This document shows, in pieces, positions 22,373 through 29,272 of a stretch of 29,272 bases of DNA (positions within the stretch are counted from its first letter, which is position 1; every line of letters starts with the position of its first letter). Under the pieces are notes generated by a model, which saw nothing but the letters and a program-made list of their open reading frames with translations, was not told the DNA's origin and made no database searches. Location of the stretch: positions 1-29,272 of the forward strand of contig JAZQWV010000024.1 in the NCBI GenBank assembly GCA_045632525.1. The letters run 5' to 3'. The stretch is from Fimenecus sp045632525. GTDB taxonomy: Bacteria > Bacillota > Clostridia > Oscillospirales > Acutalibacteraceae. A program made the position numbers and the translations under genes.

Positions 22373-25138
22373 ATGAAAAAATCCTTTTTAAAAGTTATGG
22401 GAATAACACTTGCTCTCACTTTGGTGCTTCTTTCTGTTTTCACTGGTTGCACACCCAAAGATGAGCCAGATGAAAATGAACCTGCTAACATTGTTGTAAA
22501 CAACACAGGTGCAAACTCAGTTTCAGATTATAATAAAGAAACTGCAAATTACACTTTAAACATTGATGCCGGCGACAAAATTCACGACATCAGCGATTTG
22601 CTTTTTGGTATTTTCTTTGAAGATATCAACTTTGCGGCAGATGGCGGGCTTTATGCCGAAATGGTTGCAAACCGTTCATTTGAATTTACAGCACTCGCAC
22701 AAAACGATAACCTTTATAACTGGAATGCTGTTAATAATGCTGACATCAAGGTTACACAGATTTCAAAAGATTGTCTTAACGAGAACAACCCAAGTTATCT
22801 CATTATGAAAAACAATGCAGATGACTTTGCAGGCATTGAAAACAAAGGTTTCCTTGACGGGATGGCTCTCACAAAAGATGCTACATATAACCTTACTTTC
22901 TATGCTAAAACACCTGCTGATTACAAGGGTAATATTCAAGCAAATCTTGCAGTTGACGGCAAGGTTGTAGGCTCTGCAACTATCGAAAACGTGGGCAATG
23001 AGTGGCAAAAATATTCTGCAAAGCTCACATCATCAGTTGCTGCTGAAAAAGGTGTAACATTACAGATTTTAATAGGCAAAGGCGAAGTTCATTTTGATAT
23101 GATTTCACTTTTCCCTGAAGATACATTCAAAGGCAGAGAAAACGGATTAAGAAAAGATTTAGGTCAGTTGCTCGAAGATATGCAACCTAAATTCTTGCGT
23201 TTCCCCGGTGGTTGCGTTATTGAAGGTTATGACGAAATCACAGCTTATGACTGGAAAGACTCAATTGGCGTTGGTGATGACGGACTTCCACTTCTCTTTA
23301 ATGGCAAATATGGTGATGTTGCAACAAGAAGTCAGGGCACAAGCATCTGGACCGATTTAGCAACAACCGAAGACCCATATCCAAGTTTCTTCTCTTATGG
23401 ACTTGGTTTCTATGAATATTTCTTGCTTTGTGAAGATATCGGAGCTATTGGTGTTCCTGTTCTTAACTGCGGACTTTACTGCCAGATGCGTGGCAAAGGC
23501 CCTGTAGGAATGGATACACCTGAATTCAAACAATATGTTCAGGATATGCTCGACCTTGTTGAATTCTGTCGCGGAGATGCAAACTCAACTTGGGGTAAAG
23601 TGAGAGCATCTCTCGGTCACACAGAACCATTTGAACTCAAATACATCTGTATCGGCAACGAAAACGAAGGTCAGGATTATTTTGAGAGATATAGTGCGTT
23701 CCTTAAAGCATTCAATGAAGCGAAGACAAAGAATCCTAAACTTTATGAAGGTCTTGAACTCATCTACTCATCAGGTGCGGCAGATGCTATAAATGGTTGG
23801 AATCATATTCCATCTTATGAATATGCAAAAGCAGAGCTTGACAAAATGGGCTCAACAAATGCAAAAGATTTTGCGGGCGCAGTTGACCAGCATTATTATA
23901 ATGAGCCTGAATGGTTCTTGAAGCACGCTGACTATTATGACGAAAATAATTATACAAGAACAGTTGAAACAATGACCGACACCATCTATGGTGGCGCTAT
24001 TAAAATCTTCCTTGGTGAATATGCCGCAAGAAGTAATCTTCTCAAAGCTGCTCTTGCAGAAGGCGCATATATGACAGGTCTTGAGCGAAACGGTGACATT
24101 GTTGAAATGGCTGCTTATGCACCACTTTTCAGTAGTACTGTTGCTCGCCATTGGTCGCCAAACCTTATTTGGTTTGACAACAACACTGCAATGGGCTCAA
24201 TCAGTTACCATGTGCAAAAACTTTTCTCGCTTAACCAAGGTGCATCTGTATTAAAACACGAGTTCGACGGTGCAAAAATTCCACAAGCAGACCTTAAAGG
24301 CGCCGTTGGTGTTGGTACTTGGTACACATCAGCAAAATTTGACAATATAGTTGTAACAGATAACAAAACAGGCGAAATTCTTGCAGAAGACAGTTGCAAT
24401 CTTTTCTCAAAAACAAAATGGGATTTCGCAACTGACGGCAAGTGGAAAATCAAGAGTGGCGCTCTCACAAACACAACAACTGATATGAATTATAGCGAAA
24501 CAGGTAGCGTTGCATATTTCGGCGAAAAAGACTGGACTAACTATACATACACAGTTGAAGCAACAAAACTCAGTGGTAACGAAGGTTTCTTGATTCCATT
24601 TGCAGTTCAAGGCACAGATAACAATATCTTCTGGAATATCGGTGGTTGGGATAACACAGTTTCTTGTCTTCAGAAAATAACTGACAATGCAAAAACAGGT
24701 CAGATTAACGGCACAGTTAAAGATTGCGTAATCGAAACAGGTAAAACATATAAGCTTAAAGTTGAAGTTAACGGTAGCGCAGTTAAGTGCTATATTGACG
24801 ATGTGCTTTACGTTGATTATGATTTCGGCACACCTGCAGAAGCAGAAGCATACACAGTTGCAAGTGTTGACGACAATGGTGATATCATTATTAAATTTGT
24901 AAACACAACAGAAAACGCAAAAACAGTTGCTATTGATATTGCAAATGCACAAATCAATGCAAAAGCAGAAGTAAATCAAGTTGCTGGCGACTCACTCCAG
25001 AATGACAATGTGCTTGATGCAGACGAGTCAACTCATCTCACAATGGAAGAATTTTTGCTCGACGGTGTTTCCGAAAAATTCAATTACACCATCCCTGCAT
25101 ATTCGGTAACAAGTATCAGACTTAAAACAATAAAATAA
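22373..25138 (+). CDS. GH51-family alpha-L-arabinofuranosidase, lipoprotein with two extra carbohydrate-binding-like domains
   Basis: A 921-residue lipoprotein: signal sequence with lipobox VFTGC (Cys26), then an acidic linker. The GH51 N-terminal start (LLFGIFFEDINFAADGGLYAEMVANRSFEF) is followed by a CBM4_9-like domain near 135-255. The catalytic barrel begins at KFLRFPGGCVIEG; the acid/base is Glu430 in GNENEG and the probable nucleophile Glu549 in FLGEYAA. After the barrel a jelly-roll (LamG/DUF1080-like) module near 645-800 interrupts the C-terminal beta domain, which resumes at GDIIIKFVNTTENAKTVAI and ends in IPAYSVTSIRLK. It would release arabinofuranose from plant polymers at the cell surface. 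Closely related beta-glycosidase activities cannot be ruled out. Monocistronic, with a consensus promoter and strong terminator. Confidence 0.88.
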   Translation: MKKSFLKVMGITLALTLVLLSVFTGCTPKDEPDENEPANIVVNNTGANSVSDYNKETANYTLNIDAGDKIHDISDLLFGIFFEDINFAADGGLYAEMVANRSFEFTALAQNDNLYNWNAVNNADIKVTQISKDCLNENNPSYLIMKNNADDFAGIENKGFLDGMALTKDATYNLTFYAKTPADYKGNIQANLAVDGKVVGSATIENVGNEWQKYSAKLTSSVAAEKGVTLQILIGKGEVHFDMISLFPEDTFKGRENGLRKDLGQLLEDMQPKFLRFPGGCVIEGYDEITAYDWKDSIGVGDDGLPLLFNGKYGDVATRSQGTSIWTDLATTEDPYPSFFSYGLGFYEYFLLCEDIGAIGVPVLNCGLYCQMRGKGPVGMDTPEFKQYVQDMLDLVEFCRGDANSTWGKVRASLGHTEPFELKYICIGNENEGQDYFERYSAFLKAFNEAKTKNPKLYEGLELIYSSGAADAINGWNHIPSYEYAKAELDKMGSTNAKDFAGAVDQHYYNEPEWFLKHADYYDENNYTRTVETMTDTIYGGAIKIFLGEYAARSNLLKAALAEGAYMTGLERNGDIVEMAAYAPLFSSTVARHWSPNLIWFDNNTAMGSISYHVQKLFSLNQGASVLKHEFDGAKIPQADLKGAVGVGTWYTSAKFDNIVVTDNKTGEILAEDSCNLFSKTKWDFATDGKWKIKSGALTNTTTDMNYSETGSVAYFGEKDWTNYTYTVEATKLSGNEGFLIPFAVQGTDNNIFWNIGGWDNTVSCLQKITDNAKTGQINGTVKDCVIETGKTYKLKVEVNGSAVKCYIDDVLYVDYDFGTPAEAEAYTVASVDDNGDIIIKFVNTTENAKTVAIDIANAQINAKAEVNQVAGDSLQNDNVLDADESTHLTMEEFLLDGVSEKFNYTIPAYSVTSIRLKTIK

Positions 25139-25150
25139 TCCTATGACGCA

Positions 25151-25182
25151 AAAAAGAGTACGGAGTTTTCCGTACTCTTTTT
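25151..25182. terminator. bidirectional terminator between the GH51 and phosphoesterase genes
   Basis: GAGTACGGA (25156-25164), loop GTTT, TCCGTACTC (25169-25177), extended by five A-T pairs into symmetric A and T tracts. It serves both convergent units. Confidence 0.9.
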
Positions 25183-26036
25183 CATTTATTTAATGTTACG
25201 ATTATTATTTCAGGTGGATTGTTAATTCTTAATGGGAGTATGCTATCCCCTACGCCTCGACTTACAACCATATTTGTATTATTCAAACTAAATAACCCAG
25301 AGTCATATTGGGGGAATAACCCTTGATGTGGTGCAATTAAACCACCAATAAATGGAAATCTCACCTGACCGCCGTGAGCGTGACCTGAAAAGACAACACT
25401 CATATTATTTTGAACATAAGTTTCAAAAAGCTCTGGACGATGTGATAAAAGAATCTTGAAATATTCATTATCACTATACTTTTCAAGTTGTTCATTCATA
25501 TATTCTGTGCTATCTTCAACAGCTCTATAATCAGGGTCGTCAACACCAATCAGTTGAACAACGCTGTCACCTTTTTCGAGCAAAACGTTCTGATTGTGTA
25601 AAACAATTACATTCTCATTAAGCTCTATGAAATCTATTTCGTCTTCCATATCAACTCTTGCTTCGTGGTTACCTGTTACATAATAAATAGGTGCAATCTG
25701 CGTTGCATTATTTGCAAAATCTCTTGCGATTTGCACATTGGTTCTTCGCGAATCAACAATATCACCTGTAACCACAATAATATCAGGTTTTTGTTCTTTT
25801 ATTAATGAGAGCAATTTTTCATTATTTTCTCCAAACTCTGCATTGTGCAAATCTGAAATATGAGCAATTTTGTAGCCTTGAAAATCATCAGGTAAATAAT
25901 CACTTTTTATGGTAATCTCATTCACTTGAATATATTGGTTTTGATAGATATTCCAACCAAGAAAAACAAGTACAAAGCAGAACAAGAACAACACTATAAT
26001 TTTAGATTTTTTTGATATTTTAAACTTTCGTTTCAT
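25182..26036 (-). CDS. membrane-anchored metallophosphoesterase (YkuE-like)
   Basis: A 284-residue calcineurin-fold dimetal phosphoesterase. A single N-terminal hydrophobic helix (13-29) after a basic start anchors it, with the catalytic domain outside. Metal-binding motifs are complete: ISDLH (D62, H64), TGDIVD (90-95), TGNHE (121-125), LLSHRPE and SGHAHGGQVRFP. The GHAHGGQ ending is typical of the YkuE/YaeI group, linked to lipid or envelope phosphate hydrolysis in characterised members. Its ATG is one base after the GH89 stop, so it is translated from the same mRNA. Why a phosphoesterase accompanies a glycosidase is not evident from sequence. Confidence 0.9.
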   Translation of the reverse strand: MKRKFKISKKSKIIVLFLFCFVLVFLGWNIYQNQYIQVNEITIKSDYLPDDFQGYKIAHISDLHNAEFGENNEKLLSLIKEQKPDIIVVTGDIVDSRRTNVQIARDFANNATQIAPIYYVTGNHEARVDMEDEIDFIELNENVIVLHNQNVLLEKGDSVVQLIGVDDPDYRAVEDSTEYMNEQLEKYSDNEYFKILLSHRPELFETYVQNNMSVVFSGHAHGGQVRFPFIGGLIAPHQGLFPQYDSGLFSLNNTNMVVSRGVGDSILPLRINNPPEIIIVTLNK

Positions 26037-26037
26037 A

Positions 26038-28536
26038 TCATTTCTCCAAAATCTGCTTGCCTAGTGCTTTTAAGCTATCTTCACGGACTTTTTTTGTGTA
26101 TTTCGTATCACTTAATACCCAATCCCATTCATGACGGAACCAGTCGATTTCTTGTGCTTTGCCACCGTCCATCTCAACTTTCACTTGCTCTATGAGTTTT
26201 TCCCATCTCATTTTATAGAATGATGTCATAAGGTCACCCATTTGTCTGTGGGCATAATCGTGAAGATTACCCTTATCTGCTAATAATCTGCAATACCAAG
26301 TGGTAATCAGTGCTTTCGCATTGAGCATATAAATTTCTTTTGTGAAATCGTCAAGTTTATCTGTGTATTCACAAACAGGCTCAATATATGACGCGAATGA
26401 AAAATCACGGCTATTAAGCAAAACTCTGTCGAGCATATCAAAAAGAGACATCAATTTTTCGCTGTTATCCATAAATGCGAAATAGTCTTTTGTCTTATAT
26501 GCCGATGCCATTTTTCTTGACACATCTGTCAGTTTATTTGCAAGAGACTGTCTTAACAAATCGACAGCGTCATAGATATAGCATTCGTTGTCTTTGAACT
26601 TATCAAAATCTTTCAAGAAAAGTTTAACTGCTTCGTCAAAATCCTTTGTAGAATATGGGATTTTCACCGAGCCACGAGCCGTAAAGAGCTTTCTTTCAGG
26701 GTCAAGTGGTCTGCGACAACCCATACTTTCAGGTGTGCCAAACATACTGTTACAATTTTCTTCACAATAAACTGTTTTGAGAAGAATTTCCATACTCTTT
26801 TCGATATTTTCATTATGTTTGCCATATCGACGGATAGCATAATTCTGAACCCATTTATTGATGTCTGTAACATCTTCCCATATACTTGTCAAGAAGATTT
26901 CAGAAACAATTGGATTCATATTTGTGCTTTCAGATGTGAGCGCAATTCCCTTGAAATTAGGTCTTTGTGATGCTTCTTTCACTTTCTTGGAAATAGTATC
27001 GACAGGTCCATAAAGACCTTGACGACCACCAAAATTATTAAGCAATCCCTCTAACACATTGCCATATTTCGCAAGTCTGCTGAATTTGTTTGCATTGTGG
27101 TTGATTTTCTCAAAATGCAAATCCAACATAATAATGTGCTTATTGCGATATTGCTTGACTGCGTTGGTGAAAGATTTGTTTGGATTCATTGACCAACATT
27201 GCACAACCCATTGCGCTTGCTTGTCAAACCCAAGCATGCTTTCCATCACATTTTTATAACTCTCTTTTGCCTTTTTCTTATTGAGTTTACCACCTTCGTG
27301 ACAAATGTCCCCAGCATAATAATGAGTTATATCACCAAACACTTCTCTTTGACATTCATAGAAAAGCTTAGCGTATTTTGAATAAGAAACGCTATCAGGA
27401 CTAACAATTAAAGGACGCTCAATACCTTTCCATTTGCCCTGCTCAATAACAGGCACATCTCTGTCTTTTTTCTGAATATCGCGTGGCACAATACCCGTAT
27501 ATGCCTGCAAAACAATATTCATTCCAAGAGTTTGCATTCTTCTGTGATTTTTACGGGCTAATTCGCATTTTTCAAAGAAGAAGTCGTCGTGAATTGGTCC
27601 ACCGATACCACAAATATTGCTCATATAAAACCAAGCATAATAAGCAGGTCCTACCAAGAAATTCTTGATTTCACGATGACGATAACCAAGTTTAGTTAAA
27701 AAGCGTCTATACACTTCTTCCATACCGAGAATATCAAGCACTAAATTGACACCATTCATTGCAAGATAATCAATCTCTTTTTGCCACTCTTTTTCACCCC
27801 AGAAAGCCATTGAATAAGAGTGAGTACAATAGTTATAAGCATATCTGTGTTCAAAATTAGTTGTACGGTCGATTTTACCATTTACAGTAGGTAAGGTTTT
27901 TGGCAATTTCACCTGTTTGCCAAAACGGGAAACATGACAATGACAAACATCTTTTAAATAGCAATTAAACGCACTTGCAAGACCTACACCACTGTTTGAT
28001 GTAAGCACAATTTTGCCACGAAGACTTGCAACTGTGAAATAGTCCTCTTTAAGTCTTCTATCAAGTCGCAAATCAAATTGTTCTATGTATTCTTCACCAA
28101 TTGTTCTGCCGATAATTCCTTTAATATCTTCAAAAATATCTTCATCGATAACAGGGCGTGCATATTCAGTCTCATCAAATGGCAACGCTTCTTTGAAACT
28201 TGCTTTTTTCTGTGGAAATGTGCAATCTTCACCCAAAACTTCAATATTGTTGATAGTTGGTCTTGCACCGCTATAATATTTCACGAAGACACGAATATAT
28301 CTTGCGATTTTCGGGCTCTTGTGTAGCTTATAAAAATTCACACCATCAAGGCTTGAAAAAACGCTGTATTCAACATCCATATCATCAGGGAAAACCACGA
28401 TAACATCGTGCACGCTCATATTTTTTGAAAATGCCAAATCAATGAAGCAAGGATATGTGTCACAACTGAACATTGGCAGTGAATTTTTATCCGCTTCTGC
28501 TGTGGCATTTAAAATTTCATAAGTTAAAAGTTCCAA
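26038..28536 (-). CDS. GH89-family alpha-N-acetylglucosaminidase-like enzyme
   Basis: About 832 residues. The N-terminal 110 or so residues form a discoidin/CBM32-like sandwich (VEYSVFSSLDGVNFYKL ... IARYIRVFVK). The GH89 catalytic core starts at HRYAYNYCTHSYSMAFWGE and has DYLAMNGVNLVLDILGMEEV, GPAYYAWFYMSNICGIGGP, LGMNIVLQAYTG, LNNFGGRQGLYG and ALTSESTNMNP. Candidate catalytic residues are Glu414 (DICHEGG) and Glu536 (LTSEST), matching the two conserved GH89 glutamates. The family removes alpha-linked GlcNAc, including alpha-1,4-GlcNAc caps on mucin. There is no signal peptide, so it appears cytosolic. Start: TTG at 28536 lies 5 nt after GGTGA; the longer TTG at 28548 has no site. It is co-transcribed with the phosphoesterase. 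Confidence 0.86.
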   Translation of the reverse strand: MELLTYEILNATAEADKNSLPMFSCDTYPCFIDLAFSKNMSVHDVIVVFPDDMDVEYSVFSSLDGVNFYKLHKSPKIARYIRVFVKYYSGARPTINNIEVLGEDCTFPQKKASFKEALPFDETEYARPVIDEDIFEDIKGIIGRTIGEEYIEQFDLRLDRRLKEDYFTVASLRGKIVLTSNSGVGLASAFNCYLKDVCHCHVSRFGKQVKLPKTLPTVNGKIDRTTNFEHRYAYNYCTHSYSMAFWGEKEWQKEIDYLAMNGVNLVLDILGMEEVYRRFLTKLGYRHREIKNFLVGPAYYAWFYMSNICGIGGPIHDDFFFEKCELARKNHRRMQTLGMNIVLQAYTGIVPRDIQKKDRDVPVIEQGKWKGIERPLIVSPDSVSYSKYAKLFYECQREVFGDITHYYAGDICHEGGKLNKKKAKESYKNVMESMLGFDKQAQWVVQCWSMNPNKSFTNAVKQYRNKHIIMLDLHFEKINHNANKFSRLAKYGNVLEGLLNNFGGRQGLYGPVDTISKKVKEASQRPNFKGIALTSESTNMNPIVSEIFLTSIWEDVTDINKWVQNYAIRRYGKHNENIEKSMEILLKTVYCEENCNSMFGTPESMGCRRPLDPERKLFTARGSVKIPYSTKDFDEAVKLFLKDFDKFKDNECYIYDAVDLLRQSLANKLTDVSRKMASAYKTKDYFAFMDNSEKLMSLFDMLDRVLLNSRDFSFASYIEPVCEYTDKLDDFTKEIYMLNAKALITTWYCRLLADKGNLHDYAHRQMGDLMTSFYKMRWEKLIEQVKVEMDGGKAQEIDWFRHEWDWVLSDTKYTKKVREDSLKALGKQILEK

Positions 28537-28575
28537 ATTTATCACCAAAGTTTAAAATTAAAATTCAATGTATAA

Positions 28576-28604
28576 AATATAGCACAAAAAACACCAAAAG
28601 TCTA
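28576..28604 (-). promoter_or_regulatory. possible promoter of the GH89-phosphoesterase operon
   Basis: Minus strand: weak -35 TAGACT (28604-28599), a 17-bp spacer, TATATT (28581-28576) with extended -10 TG. The poor -35 would fit an activated promoter. Confidence 0.45.
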
Positions 28605-28622
28605 TCAATAATATGTAGTATT

Positions 28623-28638
28623 TTTGTTTATAAACAAA
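28623..28638. promoter_or_regulatory. 16-bp perfect palindrome, candidate operator
   Basis: TTTGTTTA followed by its exact reverse complement TAAACAAA. It lies 19 bp upstream of the GH89 -35 and 38 bp upstream of the ppdK -35, between two divergent promoters. The regulator is not identified. Confidence 0.5.
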
Positions 28639-28675
28639 CAATTTAAAAAGTATGTAAAAATTTGGGGCAAAACTA

Positions 28676-28704
28676 TTGAAAATATAAATAATTTTTGATA
28701 CAAT
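28676..28704 (+). promoter_or_regulatory. predicted promoter of ppdK
   Basis: TTGAAA (28676-28681), a 17-bp spacer, TACAAT (28699-28704) with an extended -10 TG at 28696-28697. The leader holds a small hairpin, TGTGCC/GGCACA (28718-28732), then TTGGAGG 8 nt before the ATG. Confidence 0.62.
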
Positions 28705-28769
28705 TTATAAGGTTAAGTGTGCCATTGGCACAACCATAAATTTGTTAATAATTTTTTGGAGGTATAAAA

Positions 28770-29272
28770 ATGAGCAAAAAGTTTGTTTACCTTTTCAAAG
28801 AGGGTAACGCAACAATGCGTGAACTCCTCGGTGGTAAAGGTGCTAACCTTGCTGAGATGACAAGTCTCGGTCTCCCAGTTCCTCAGGGCTTCACAGTTAC
28901 AACAGAAGCTTGTACACAGTACTATGAGGATGGCAGAAAAATCAGCGATGAAATTCAGGCAGAAATCATGCAGAACATCGACAAGATGGAAGAAATCACT
29001 GGCAAAAAATTCGGTGATACACAGAACCCTCTTCTCGTTTCAGTTCGTTCAGGTGCTCGTGCATCAATGCCTGGTATGATGGACACAATCCTCAACCTTG
29101 GTCTTAACGAAGAAGTTGTTGAAGTTATGGCTGCAAAGTCAGGCAACGCTCGTTGGGCATATGACTGCTACAGAAGATTCATTCAGATGTATTCTGACGT
29201 TGTTATGGAAGTTGGTAAGAAATACTTTGAAGAACTTATCGACGAAATGAAAGAAGCTCGTGGCGTTACTCA
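28770..29272 (+). CDS. ppdK: pyruvate phosphate dikinase (5' part, cut by window edge)
   Basis: The first 167 codons of PPDK, which interconverts pyruvate, ATP and Pi with PEP, AMP and PPi; in clostridia it often works in the glycolytic direction. The N-terminus FKEGNATMRELLGGKGANLAEM (9-30) is the standard start of the nucleotide-binding domain, followed by LPVPQGFTVTTEAC and NPLLVSVRSGARASMPGMMDTILNLGLN, both near-invariant in PPDK. Codons favour CTC, CGT and GGT more than in neighbouring genes, as expected for a highly expressed enzyme. Strong GGAGG ribosome site; own promoter. The His-domain and PEP site lie beyond the window. Confidence 0.96.
   Translation, partial: MSKKFVYLFKEGNATMRELLGGKGANLAEMTSLGLPVPQGFTVTTEACTQYYEDGRKISDEIQAEIMQNIDKMEEITGKKFGDTQNPLLVSVRSGARASMPGMMDTILNLGLNEEVVEVMAAKSGNARWAYDCYRRFIQMYSDVVMEVGKKYFEELIDEMKEARGVT

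Noticed and set aside
24407..24979. Antisense open frame of 190 residues, very rich in Cys and Ile
   Set aside because: It lies wholly inside the GH51 gene. The Cys richness comes from frequent GCA and ACA codons on the sense strand, read in reverse as TGC and TGT. No ribosome site.
28623..28638. Rex redox-repressor site
   Set aside because: The palindrome is shorter and differs from the TTGTTAA-N4-TTAACAA form I know for clostridial Rex; regulator left unnamed.
1..29272. CRISPR array, insertion sequence, prophage or toxin-antitoxin pair
   Set aside because: No direct-repeat array, transposase, integrase or paired small genes were seen on either strand.

Overview
The window looks like chromosome from a low-GC anaerobic Firmicute, most likely a gut Clostridia of the Ruminococcaceae/Oscillospiraceae type. 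The grounds are AT-rich DNA, strong AGGAGG-type ribosome sites, near-consensus sigma-A promoters with 17-bp spacers, an RNase M5, a pyruvate phosphate dikinase, AMP-forming acyl ligases and a glycan-degrading gene set (GH38, GH51, GH89, GPH symporters, NagB). The taxon is inferred from gene content; no rRNA is present. No transposase, integrase, phage gene or CRISPR array was seen. No gene-free stretch exceeds about 235 bases.

Layout. 1-3.3 kb: the 3' part of a GH38 alpha-mannosidase, a GPH sugar:cation symporter and a zinc-ribbon membrane protein form one operon ending in a strong terminator. 3.3-4.1 kb: nagB, with its own promoter. 4.1-8.5 kb: a membrane-anchored M20 peptidase (minus), a divergent nitroreductase-like flavoprotein (plus), then a convergent GPH-like transporter with a cytosolic tail of about 240 residues. 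8.5-10.6 kb: a DRE-TIM aldolase-like enzyme and, divergently, a stand-alone E2-type acyltransferase with a degenerate active-site motif. 10.6-13.1 kb: tRNA-Arg(CCG), ychF and, divergent from it, tcdA plus a MaoC-like hydratase. The ychF/tcdA intergenic region holds two overlapping divergent promoters embedded in a perfect 14-bp inverted repeat. 13.1-17.6 kb (minus): an operon of two tandem paralogous AMP-forming acyl ligases, a flavodoxin-fold oxidoreductase and thioredoxin. 17.6-22.3 kb (minus): an unrecognised Asn-rich membrane-anchored protein, comEC, holA and rnmV. 22.4-25.1 kb: a large GH51 lipoprotein. 25.2-28.5 kb (minus): a GH89 alpha-N-acetylglucosaminidase-like enzyme followed by a YkuE-like phosphoesterase. 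28.77 kb to the end: the start of ppdK.

How the parts fit. Carbohydrate use is the main theme. The GH51 lipoprotein would release arabinose outside the cell, the GPH carriers would import sugars or glycosides, and the GH38 and GH89 enzymes would trim mannosides and alpha-GlcNAc glycosides inside. NagB would send glucosamine-6-P into glycolysis and PpdK would act at the phosphoenolpyruvate/pyruvate node. The rest is housekeeping (holA, rnmV, ychF, tcdA, trx) or lipid/CoA and redox chemistry (ligases, MaoC, E2-like, FMN enzymes).

Most of the window is ordinary accessory and housekeeping sequence. No clearly new multi-gene system stands out. The best leads are the mirror-symmetric divergent promoter at 11863-11902, the tailed transporter, the degenerate E2-like enzyme, the ligase-ligase-flavoprotein-thioredoxin operon, and the orphan protein upstream of a ComEC that lacks a metal-binding MBL site.
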